Of a stretch of 64,000 bases of DNA, positions 25,617-34,269 are shown piece after piece (the first letter of the stretch is position 1; each line of letters starts with the position of its first letter). Source of the DNA: Tengunoibacter tsumagoiensis (GTDB taxonomy: Bacteria > Chloroflexota > Ktedonobacteria > Ktedonobacterales > Ktedonobacteraceae); contig NZ_BIFR01000001.1 of assembly GCF_003967535.1 (NCBI RefSeq), forward strand, positions 1,355,493-1,419,492. The letters are read 5' to 3'. Under the pieces are notes generated by a model, which made no database searches, was not told where the DNA came from, and saw only the letters and a list, made by a program, of their open reading frames with translations. Position numbers and translations under genes: made by a program.

Positions 25617-28600
25617 ATGTCTGCTGGCATTCCCCGGTTACGTCGTCAGGGACTCTGGCGTATGATCCCTTCGATTGTGAGATTGACAGGCTGGCGCTTC
25701 AAGCGAACCTGGTTTCTCTTAGTGATGGTCTGGCTCAGCCTTCTGGTCAGTGTCATGCTGGTCTGTGCCATTCCATTATTCTCCCGCGTTGCGATTACCG
25801 CAAGTATACGTTCATATGCTCAGACAGTGCGACAGGATAGCGATCTACAAATATCATTGGGTAGTACGCATATCTCGGATCGCCAGATTCAGAATGCCGA
25901 GCAGTTTATTGCCCAGCATATGGGTACAACGCTCTCTTCATATATCAAGCCCGGGCCAACGGTACAGATAAGTTCACCAGGACTGCAGCCTGTCTCAGAT
26001 GATCCAGCAATAAACAGGCAGGTTGTGAACCTACAGGCGTTAGATTCTACAACTGCTGCCAGCCAGTGGCATGTTGTACAGGGACGTTTTCCCTCTGCGA
26101 GTGCAACAGAGCTAGAGGTAGCTTTTACCTCTAGTGCGGCCAGAGCATTCAATCTCAGGCCCGGTTCGGTGTTTGAAGTGAGTCTGCCAGAGAATGCAAG
26201 TTTTAAAAATTGGCGGCTCTCGGTCGTTGGTATTGCTGATCCAAAGCCTCAGACTGTCCAGGGATCTTCCTCCATCTTGTCAGGTTCAGGTAATAATATA
26301 GGGCTAGTCTCCTTGCCAGCCCTCATTGCCAAAGCAAACACAATGACCTTTACCTCCGTGCAGAAGCAGGTGGGAGCGATCTCTCCCACTCAGCAGGTAC
26401 TGTCTCTTGCAGATAGTCCCCATCAAGAAACAACTGCCTCTTTAGCGCATGCCAGCGTCAGGGGGACGACTGTCGCTCCTCTACACTCTACAGTAGCAAC
26501 CACTCGAACTCAAAGTGCCTTAAGTCAGCGTATTCCAGTACAAAAATATTCAGGTGGAATAGAAGCCTTTCAGATACAGTATCATTATGCTGTTAACTAT
26601 TCACAGATTGATGTTGATACAGTAGGTGCTTTAGAGAAAAATATTCAAAAGTTTTCCAGTGGCATTTATACTGATCTTCCACAGGAGATCAGCGATATTC
26701 AATATGCAAGCGTTTATGGCGGTTTTTTGGCGATTGAAAGCTTCACTGATAGTACTGTTATTGCGTTAGAGATTACACAGCATTTTCTGCTCTTCTTGCT
26801 CTTTGGACTGGCCCTCTTCCTGGTGAATATGTTCTCGCACCTTTTAGTTGAGCAACAGGCTGCTTCAATCGCAGTCATGAGAAGCAGGGGTGCAACGCGC
26901 CGCCATGTCTTTGGAATCTTTGTGCCGCAGCTTATAGGAAGCTGGTTGTTGGCGCTGATTGTGGGGGCTTTCTTGACGATTGGCCTGGTGACCTGGTTCG
27001 CACAGTTTCTGCTTGCCCCTGAATATCGAAATGCTCTGAACGTGATTACTGATCGTCCAGTGTATGCGATTCAGAACGTGGGCTGGTTTGCCCTGGTCAT
27101 GGTCTTTGTTACGCTGTTTGTCATGCTTATCGCAGTTTATCGAGCTACCAATCTGAATATATTGACCATGCGTCGGGAGTCGGCCCGTTCGCAGCACGTT
27201 CCCTTCTGGAAAAAGTTCTACCTGGATCTGATTCTGGCATTGCTCCTCCTCTTGATCTTCGGTGCCTATCTTTATGTCCTGCACATCTATGCCAATCTGA
27301 ATGAGCCTCCGGGCACATCTGCTGAAGCATTTGCCATGATAACGCTCTTCGTGCTTGTCTTTGCTGTCTTACTGCTCTTCTTGCGGATCTTCCCGTGGCT
27401 ATTACGTCTGAGTACAAAATTGGTGGCACGTCGCCGAGGCGCTACGGGTCTGCTCTCACTGGCTCAGATGGAGCGAGCTCCCAGGGTGGCATCGCGCATG
27501 ATTCTGTTATTAACATTGTCCATCTCGTTATCCAGCTTCTTTTTGACCATGATAGCCACTGAGCAGCAGAATGCGAAAGATACTGGTACCTTTCTGGCCA
27601 TAGGAGATTTTGGTGGATCGATTACACCAGACCACGATCAGACCTTGAGTAGCCTTCAGAAGACCTATAGTCATATACCAGGAGTCACTTCTGCAACACT
27701 GGGATATATAGAAACGAAGGCCAATCCAATTGGTGGTCCTACCACAAGTTTCCAGATTAATGCCGTCGATGCTGATACCTATGCACAGACAGCCTACTGG
27801 CTACCCCAATACTCGAAGCAGTCGCTGGCTGATCTCACTCAACAGATGGTCGTGCATCGCTCGAATAAAGATAGGCTTTATGGAGTGGTGAACAGGAGCA
27901 TTGCAGATAGCTGGGGAGTGTCGCCAGGCTCTACATTTAAAGTTGGTTTACCTGGAATGAATGAAGATATCACTGTATCAGTGCTGGCCATTGCAGATCA
28001 TCTCCCGGGGTGTAGCACCCTGGATGGAGGAACGGATGAATTCTGTCAGCAAGTGCTGGTGGATTATCAGAGCTATGCCTCCTGGCTTGTTAACAGGGGT
28101 CAGACAATCCAGCCCGATCATCTCTGGTTGCGCACAGACGGTTCTGAGACCACTCGTGAACGGCTTCACACACAATTTCCAGATCTGCTTGATCGACAAG
28201 ATCAGGTCCGTCTCCATCAGAATGGACCTCTGCAAGCGGATATACAGGTAGTCTTCTTCGTAGGGATAGTTCTTTCGGTCTTGCTGGCGCTCCTGGGAAC
28301 CATCTTCTCGTCCTGGTTAAGTGCACGCAATCGTCTGGCCAGTTTTTCAATTATGCGAGCATTGGGCATGGATAAGCGGCAGGTGAGCATGGTGCTCTTC
28401 TGTGAGCAGAGCTTGATCTACTGCTTTGCTCTTATCGCCGGTACAGGGCTAGGCTACCTTATGACCATCTTTGCCTCACCGATTGTTGGACTGATGAATA
28501 GATTCCTCTTCATAGACTCAGGCTGGCCAGCGAGAAGCCTGGCAGTGTTACCTGTGATGCCATGGCAGCAGCTCGGAATGCTGTTAGGGATCGTGATCCT

Positions 28601-28685
28601 CCTCTCAATCGTCGCCTTACTCTTGATGGCGCGAATTGTCTCACATCCTAAATTAGCGCAGGCCCTGCGTCTAAACGAAGATTAG
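25617..28685 (+). CDS. Large FtsX/MacB-like ABC transporter permease
   Basis: A 1022-residue permease. One TM helix near 35-60 precedes a long extracytoplasmic region (about 60-385). Then come two sets of FtsX-type TM helices with 'SIAVMRSRGATRRHVFGIF' and, near the C-terminus, 'SFSIMRALGMDKRQVSMVLF', the typical FtsX coupling segments, with a second extracytoplasmic domain between. It is the first gene of an operon with two ATPases. GGAG is seven bases before ATG 25617. The position behind a two-component system recalls antimicrobial-peptide resistance or lipoprotein-type exporters; the substrate is unknown. Confidence 0.88.
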   Translation: MSAGIPRLRRQGLWRMIPSIVRLTGWRFKRTWFLLVMVWLSLLVSVMLVCAIPLFSRVAITASIRSYAQTVRQDSDLQISLGSTHISDRQIQNAEQFIAQHMGTTLSSYIKPGPTVQISSPGLQPVSDDPAINRQVVNLQALDSTTAASQWHVVQGRFPSASATELEVAFTSSAARAFNLRPGSVFEVSLPENASFKNWRLSVVGIADPKPQTVQGSSSILSGSGNNIGLVSLPALIAKANTMTFTSVQKQVGAISPTQQVLSLADSPHQETTASLAHASVRGTTVAPLHSTVATTRTQSALSQRIPVQKYSGGIEAFQIQYHYAVNYSQIDVDTVGALEKNIQKFSSGIYTDLPQEISDIQYASVYGGFLAIESFTDSTVIALEITQHFLLFLLFGLALFLVNMFSHLLVEQQAASIAVMRSRGATRRHVFGIFVPQLIGSWLLALIVGAFLTIGLVTWFAQFLLAPEYRNALNVITDRPVYAIQNVGWFALVMVFVTLFVMLIAVYRATNLNILTMRRESARSQHVPFWKKFYLDLILALLLLLIFGAYLYVLHIYANLNEPPGTSAEAFAMITLFVLVFAVLLLFLRIFPWLLRLSTKLVARRRGATGLLSLAQMERAPRVASRMILLLTLSISLSSFFLTMIATEQQNAKDTGTFLAIGDFGGSITPDHDQTLSSLQKTYSHIPGVTSATLGYIETKANPIGGPTTSFQINAVDADTYAQTAYWLPQYSKQSLADLTQQMVVHRSNKDRLYGVVNRSIADSWGVSPGSTFKVGLPGMNEDITVSVLAIADHLPGCSTLDGGTDEFCQQVLVDYQSYASWLVNRGQTIQPDHLWLRTDGSETTRERLHTQFPDLLDRQDQVRLHQNGPLQADIQVVFFVGIVLSVLLALLGTIFSSWLSARNRLASFSIMRALGMDKRQVSMVLFCEQSLIYCFALIAGTGLGYLMTIFASPIVGLMNRFLFIDSGWPARSLAVLPVMPWQQLGMLLGIVILLSIVALLLMARIVSHPKLAQALRLNED

Positions 28686-28705
28686 TCTGGAGAAAGGAGA
28701 AGGAT

Positions 28706-29851
28706 ATGCAACAAGAACTTCTGGTGAATTGTCATAATCTCATCAAGATCTACAAGCAGGCTGATCTCGAAGTTGTAGCTTTACAGGGACTGGACCTTGA
28801 GGTTGCTCGTGGAGAGATGATCGCCATTGTGGGAGCCTCTGGTTCAGGAAAATCAACCCTCCTGAACATTCTCGGCGGACTGGATGAGCCCAGTGCAGGA
28901 AAATCTCTGGTTGCGGGCTATGATCTGGCTCGCCTCAACGACGAGAAGCGGACGCGTTATCGCAATCTCATGATTGGACATATCTGGCAGCAGAGTGGGC
29001 GCAACCTGTTGCCAGATCTGACAGCAGCCGATAATATCAACCTGCCACAGATGTTTAATAGTGTCAGCCGGGCCAGATATCGGAAGAGAACCCGTGAGTT
29101 ATTAGAGATCGTTGGGCTCTCCTCTATGGCACAGAAGCGGCCTGAGCAACTTTCAGGTGGCGAGCAGCAGCGCGTCGCCATTGCGGTTGCGCTGGCGAAC
29201 CAGCCAACGCTCTTATTGGCCGATGAACCGACGGGCGAACTGGATTCGGTCACTTCACAGGAGATCATCGCCTTCCTGCGTCAGATCAATCGCGCGTTTG
29301 GTACCACCATTATTCTCGTTACCCACGACGTCGCCGTAGCTTCCGTCGTTGATCGGACAATAGCTATTCGCGATGGCCGCACCAGTACTGAGACCATCCG
29401 TCGCCAGCTGCCGCAGAATCAGCCGAATAATCCAGGCAGTGCAATCATAGGTCTGCCAGCGGAGACGCACCAGGAGACCATTTATATTGATCGGGTTGGC
29501 CTGTTACAGCTTCCAGCTTATGCGATGGAGCAGGTTCCTTTGCGAGGCCGGACCGAGGTCTGCATTATGGATGATCATCTGGAGCTCTGGCCGGCGGGGC
29601 TGCTGAGCGATCTCATGGGCTCAGTAGCGCAGGGATCAAGCGCTGTGATTGGACTCTCGGCACGTACTCATCGCGAGACTATCTTGATTGATCGCGTTGG
29701 ACGGCTCCAACTGCCTAAAGAAGCTATTGAACGGATCCCCTTTGCTGGACGTGCGGAGGTGCGCGTTTCAAATTATCACGTTGATCTCTGGCCCCTTTCG
29801 ATTGCCAATGCTGGGGTCAGTCTGGAGAGAAAGGAGCCACTTCATGAGTAA
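28706..29851 (+). CDS. ABC transporter ATPase with duplicated AbrB-like C-terminal extension
   Basis: A 381-residue ATPase of the LolD/MacB type: Walker [10 protein letters not shown], signature [12 protein letters not shown], Walker [12 protein letters not shown] and switch His in 'ILVTHDVA'. After the nucleotide-binding domain (about 1-230) is an unusual tail of two repeats (about 250-300 and 318-370), each with 'THxETIxIDRVGxLQLP', a GR, and 'LWP'. These resemble SpoVT/AbrB swapped-hairpin half-sites. AGGAG precedes ATG 28706. The stop overlaps the start of the next ATPase (ATGAGTAA). Confidence 0.9.
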   Translation: MQQELLVNCHNLIKIYKQADLEVVALQGLDLEVARGEMIAIVGASGSGKSTLLNILGGLDEPSAGKSLVAGYDLARLNDEKRTRYRNLMIGHIWQQSGRNLLPDLTAADNINLPQMFNSVSRARYRKRTRELLEIVGLSSMAQKRPEQLSGGEQQRVAIAVALANQPTLLLADEPTGELDSVTSQEIIAFLRQINRAFGTTIILVTHDVAVASVVDRTIAIRDGRTSTETIRRQLPQNQPNNPGSAIIGLPAETHQETIYIDRVGLLQLPAYAMEQVPLRGRTEVCIMDDHLELWPAGLLSDLMGSVAQGSSAVIGLSARTHRETILIDRVGRLQLPKEAIERIPFAGRAEVRVSNYHVDLWPLSIANAGVSLERKEPLHE

Positions 29852-30542
29852 TCAACTCGCAACCGCAACCGCCATCTTAGAGGCTCTCAATGTGAGTCGA
29901 ATCTTTCGGACACCTCGAGGACCGCTTCCGATTCTACATCAAGTGAACCTGAGCCTCCGTCCCGGTGAATTTGTCGCCTTGCGTGGTCGATCGGGTTCAG
30001 GGAAAACGACGCTCTTAAATATATTAGGAGGATTGGATGATCCTACTGAGGGACGGGTGAGTGTTGTGGGCCAGCCATTGGAGAGCCTGGGCGATCGGGC
30101 CAGAGCTGCTCTGCGGCGTGAGCAGATCGGCCTGCTCTTTCAGAATGCGCATCTCTTTCCCAGTCTCACGGCACGTGAGAATATTGAGATTCCGTTGCGT
30201 CTGCAGCACCTGAATAGTAAAGAGCGCGAAGAAAGAAGCAAGGAAGTGTTGCACCTTGTTGGTCTGTCAGAGCGAGCCGAGCATCGAAGCTTAGAGCTAT
30301 CAGGTGGAGAGCAGCAGCGTGTGGCGCTGGCTCGTGCCCTGGTTCATCGTCCTCGCATCTTATTAGCTGATGAGCCAACAGGCAATCTTGACTCCCAGAC
30401 CTCCCTGAAGATCATGCAACTCTTTCGAATGGTCGTCCAGCAGACCAACATAGCTCTATTGATCGCAACCCATGACGCAGCAGTCTACAATCAGGCTGAT
30501 CGTGTCATTACCATTCAAGATGGCCATCTGTTGTATAGCTAG
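29844..30542 (+). CDS. ABC transporter ATPase (LolD/MacB type)
   Basis: About 232 residues: Walker A GRSGSGKTT, signature [12 protein letters not shown], Walker [12 protein letters not shown] and 'LLIATHDAA'. A longer frame starts at 29688, but ATG 29844 has AAGGAG eight bases upstream and overlaps the previous stop by eight bases, so it is chosen. It has no C-terminal extension, unlike its neighbour. With two ATPases and one permease in this operon and a lone permease at 31262-34261 opposite, each permease may use one ATPase. Confidence 0.94.
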   Translation: MSNQLATATAILEALNVSRIFRTPRGPLPILHQVNLSLRPGEFVALRGRSGSGKTTLLNILGGLDDPTEGRVSVVGQPLESLGDRARAALRREQIGLLFQNAHLFPSLTARENIEIPLRLQHLNSKEREERSKEVLHLVGLSERAEHRSLELSGGEQQRVALARALVHRPRILLADEPTGNLDSQTSLKIMQLFRMVVQQTNIALLIATHDAAVYNQADRVITIQDGHLLYS

Positions 30543-30665
30543 ATCAGAAGTCGCTTTCATTGGAATCCATCTATATCCTTCCAGCACTGCCAAACGTGTA
30601 AAAGGGTAGAGAATATCAATCAGCCCCGAGATGATATGTGTGCTCTACAGAAGGAGAAGATGCGA

Positions 30666-31121
30666 ATGAGAGCGATAGAGACCGTTAAGACGCTCATGGT
30701 CTCCTTACAATCTGGAGACCTTGAGCTAGCGGCTAAACATTTGAGTGATACATTTACATTGAGTGGTTTTGCGCCCCGCCCATTAAACAGAGGCGAAGCG
30801 CTGGCCTTGCAGAGTGAACTTTTGCGGGCAATGCCAGATTTTGCGTATAATATTCGTGAGATTCGGGCAGATGGAGAAGGTGTTGGCGCCTTTGTAGGCA
30901 TTACAGGAACCCATACTGGTGAGCTCTCATTGCCAATGTTTGGTCTACCAACCATTCGTGCCACGGATATAGTCGTTACCTTGCCGCAGACCTCTGTCTC
31001 TTATCGTGTCCATGACGAACAAGTTGTCGAGATGGTTGTTGATGCCATTGCAGGCGGAGGTATCTCGGGTCTGCTGCAACAGATCGGTTCTGAGCTTCCT
31101 CGTATAGGTCATGAACCATAA
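30666..31121 (+). CDS. SnoaL/NTF2-like small protein
   Basis: About 151 residues with the NTF2-like cone fold pattern: 'VKTLMVSLQSGDLELAAKHL', then 'FTLSGFAP', 'LLRAMPDFAYNI' and 'GITGTHTGEL', as in SnoaL-like polyketide-cyclase or ester-cyclase relatives. The catalytic residues of true cyclases cannot be assigned. ATG 30666 is nine bases after AGGAG (30652-30656); ATG 30636 lacks a ribosome site. It is probably a separate gene, 120 bases after the ABC operon. Confidence 0.7.
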   Translation: MRAIETVKTLMVSLQSGDLELAAKHLSDTFTLSGFAPRPLNRGEALALQSELLRAMPDFAYNIREIRADGEGVGAFVGITGTHTGELSLPMFGLPTIRATDIVVTLPQTSVSYRVHDEQVVEMVVDAIAGGGISGLLQQIGSELPRIGHEP

Positions 31122-31261
31122 CGCTACAGTTGAAGCGCCATCATTACGTCATTGAAAAAGTTGCCTTGATCTCCCTGCGGTCGCAATGAGGAGAAGGAAG
31201 AATATGTCCATCATTGACTGAACAGGAGCATGCCATAGTGGACATGAAGATTGGCACCAGA

Positions 31262-34261
31262 CTAATCATTGTCGAGGCGTAGGGATTTATGGAAAGAGAT
31301 TCGTAGGACCATTCGCATAAGCAGGCCCAGAGCCAGAAGGCAGATGAGAATCAGAGCCCCCAGCAGCAAGCCAACGTAATTTGGAATCGCCATCTGAACA
31401 GAAGGAAGCTGAACCTCAGATGTAAAATTCGTCGTACTGACATTACTGAGCATAAAGAGAGTTTTCGTCGTCAGACTGGAGACAACCAGAGCAGGAAGCG
31501 TCATCGCCGATAGCATCCAGCCAGCAACCACCCCCATGATAATCAAGACAAGATAGAGAGGGATCTGCTCCCACCCCAGGACAGCCAGGATCTGTAAGGG
31601 GGGTGCCCCCATTGCCCGCAGCACAACTAATTGGGCGAGCCGGATCCGCAGAAGACTCCAGGTCGCAATCAGACAGCAAGGGAGACTCAGGGCCAATGGC
31701 ACACAGGCCCCGAGCAGCAGAATTCCCATCAGATTCAGATAGAGTGGATCATGATAAAGATTATTCAGCAATAGATAGCGATCATAAAAGATTGCGCCCG
31801 TGAGTTTCTGTTGTTTATTCAGGGCCCCTCGAATAGCTTTCAATGAAGTCGGATCACTGCGGGTATGGAGCCAGAAATAATTTGGTAAGATGGGATCTCG
31901 TAGAAATGCTTGAGCCTGAGTTGCCGCAATAGCAGTTACCTGGCTATACGTCTGATAATCCACCATCAAACCTTCGCTGCCAGCAGCCCCATTGTCCAGC
32001 CCATAGCTAAAAGTAGGAATATGTTGAATCTTTACCAGTGCAATATAGGTAATGGGAAGCCTGCCCTGACCAGTTGGTTGGAAGAGCGTAAAAGAGTCTC
32101 CCGTATGGAGCCCCAACATATTCCAGGTCTGAGCATCAATAATGGCAGGAACTGCTAGATTAGCAATCCCCACCGTTCTGTGAGATGATAATTCATCCAT
32201 CAGCGTATCGAGAGATTGTGTAGAGTTTTGTGGGGACCAGATGACTGATCTCGCAAATGTTGTCGTATCCACAGCCTTCAGGCCGACAACCGTATTTTGT
32301 GCAGAATAAATGATATTCGAATAACCAACCGTTGCAGAGATAACCCCATGCAGATTGCGATAAGCAGTAGTCTGTTGAGCAGGTGTATCCTGAGTATTAA
32401 TAATCGTCCCACTGAAGTCTGCCCCTACAATATAGGTCGCGATATCAGCTGCCCGCTGCGTCTGCGTAGCCATAAAGACGAGGGTAAACAGAGCAAAAGC
32501 CGTCGTAAGGGAGAGCAGAATAGTCGTGCTCAACGCCTGTTGTGGTGCACGTGCCAACTGAGTAATTGCCAATGTTGGAGTGGCGCTACGGCTACGAGCA
32601 GCTAAGATTGACAGTCGTGTCAGCAGAAATGGGAATGTTCTTAAAAGTAAGAGAAGCAACGCAAAAATAGTCAGAATTGCTGCCACCAGTATTAGTGGCG
32701 CAAGCAGCTGTGCCTGATTTTCCTCACTCAAGGCACCTGTATTCATCTCATAGAGAGCCAGACTATAACTGCTAAGCGCGCCTAGAGCAGCAAAGAGATC
32801 AAGATAGTAGCGCTGCCAGAATGGTTGCCAGAGTTGACGTGCCTGACGACGACGGAGCAGCAACACATCGATTCTCGTCGCTTGATAAATGGCAAGAACC
32901 GTCGTCGCGATGGCGGTCGCAGCCGTAATGAGTACAAACCCCAGTATCTCTGGTAGGAGCTGAAGTGGCTCGCTCAGAAACTGGGTAGCAATGCCCTGAT
33001 CGCTGGCAGAGAGAAGGAAATGGGCCAGAATCCGGGTTGTCTGCACTGCTAAGACTGGCCCCAGGCAAGCTGTTGCTAGAATCATGCCTGCTTGTTGAAG
33101 AAGAAAGATACTCATAATCTGACGCCGTTCCGCTCCACGGCTTGTTAACAGAGCAATATGCGGCAGTTGACTATAGACGAGAAGACTACTTGTCAGTCCC
33201 ACAAACAGCAGTACCATACCTGTGATTAAGGCCAGTAGCACCTCAGTTGGTAGCTGTACAACCAGAGTTCGATTTTTATATGTCTTTAGAAGATCAAAGG
33301 GACTGTATGTGAGCTGGATCTGATCATCCACCCTGCTCAGACCCTGCATCAACGAATCAATCTGCTGAGCATTCATTTGCCGAGTATCCAACTGATAATA
33401 CCAGTTAAACGTCCAGAGTGAGAGGGCCGCCAGGGTCGTACTGGAGGTCTGTGACGAGTGTGTAGAAACGATACGCAGCATTGTATCGCGCGCTGCAAGT
33501 GCTTGAAATGCATAACGCTGAGCAGTATTGGGGCCATTGAGTTGAGAGGGCCGGAAATCATTGTCATGCCAGAACAGATCAGTGCTGGAATTAGAGGCAA
33601 AAACGCCAGCAACCACCATTGAAAGATTATCAGTAGGCTCTTGTACTCCACTGGGATTGGCGGCTAGCTCGATCTTCATGTGAGAACCTGGATGCAAGCC
33701 AAGTCCATCGGCTGTTTCACGTGGAACCAGAATCTCCAACACCTGGCCCTGTTCCTCTTCCGGCCAAGAGCCTGCCACAAGATGAATATGTTGCTTCACC
33801 TGCTGTAAATCGTAGCCCTGGAGCGACAATTGATTGCTGACAGGAGGAGGATCATAATATTGATCCTGTTGCATAATAACGTAAGGTGGTGTTTGTAAGA
33901 TAACATCTGGCTGTAGAGGATAATGAAGATATCCCGGAACTTCCCGCTGCAACGTTTGATTATAACTGCGTGTTGTTGAAATAATAAATTGTGAGGTTGG
34001 ATGATCTGGTTGAAATTGTAGATTGGGGCCATGGATCGCGAGCACCGTATTATTGGGCGTAGCTTCAAGAATCGAATGAAGTCCTGCCGTTAGAGTGATA
34101 CGAGAATAGAGAGGAATTGTGCAGACAACAATGAGAGCGGCCAACGTCCCCAGGCCAGTGAGTATCAGAAGTTGCCAACTCTGCCGCAATTGCCAGTATA
34201 TCAGCGTAAAGTCAGGAATAAGAGAGCGTAAGAAGCGGATGATAGATTTCGTTGTCGTCAT
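31262..34261 (-). CDS. Large FtsX/MacB-like ABC transporter permease
   Basis: A 999-residue permease of the same layout as the one at 25617-28685: an N-terminal TM ('LLILTGLGTLAALIVVCTIP'), a long extracytoplasmic region, FtsX-type helices with 'IALLTSRGAERRQIMSIFLL', a second outside domain and C-terminal helices with 'LVVLRAMGAPPLQILAVL'. Last gene of a sigma / HEAT-WD40 / permease operon (8-base gap). It has no ATPase of its own; the ATPases at 28706-30542 face it. The ECF sigma factor in the operon may control it. Confidence 0.86.
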   Translation of the reverse strand: MTTTKSIIRFLRSLIPDFTLIYWQLRQSWQLLILTGLGTLAALIVVCTIPLYSRITLTAGLHSILEATPNNTVLAIHGPNLQFQPDHPTSQFIISTTRSYNQTLQREVPGYLHYPLQPDVILQTPPYVIMQQDQYYDPPPVSNQLSLQGYDLQQVKQHIHLVAGSWPEEEQGQVLEILVPRETADGLGLHPGSHMKIELAANPSGVQEPTDNLSMVVAGVFASNSSTDLFWHDNDFRPSQLNGPNTAQRYAFQALAARDTMLRIVSTHSSQTSSTTLAALSLWTFNWYYQLDTRQMNAQQIDSLMQGLSRVDDQIQLTYSPFDLLKTYKNRTLVVQLPTEVLLALITGMVLLFVGLTSSLLVYSQLPHIALLTSRGAERRQIMSIFLLQQAGMILATACLGPVLAVQTTRILAHFLLSASDQGIATQFLSEPLQLLPEILGFVLITAATAIATTVLAIYQATRIDVLLLRRRQARQLWQPFWQRYYLDLFAALGALSSYSLALYEMNTGALSEENQAQLLAPLILVAAILTIFALLLLLLRTFPFLLTRLSILAARSRSATPTLAITQLARAPQQALSTTILLSLTTAFALFTLVFMATQTQRAADIATYIVGADFSGTIINTQDTPAQQTTAYRNLHGVISATVGYSNIIYSAQNTVVGLKAVDTTTFARSVIWSPQNSTQSLDTLMDELSSHRTVGIANLAVPAIIDAQTWNMLGLHTGDSFTLFQPTGQGRLPITYIALVKIQHIPTFSYGLDNGAAGSEGLMVDYQTYSQVTAIAATQAQAFLRDPILPNYFWLHTRSDPTSLKAIRGALNKQQKLTGAIFYDRYLLLNNLYHDPLYLNLMGILLLGACVPLALSLPCCLIATWSLLRIRLAQLVVLRAMGAPPLQILAVLGWEQIPLYLVLIIMGVVAGWMLSAMTLPALVVSSLTTKTLFMLSNVSTTNFTSEVQLPSVQMAIPNYVGLLLGALILICLLALGLLMRMVLRISFHKSLRLDND

Positions 34262-34269
34262 GCCTTCGT

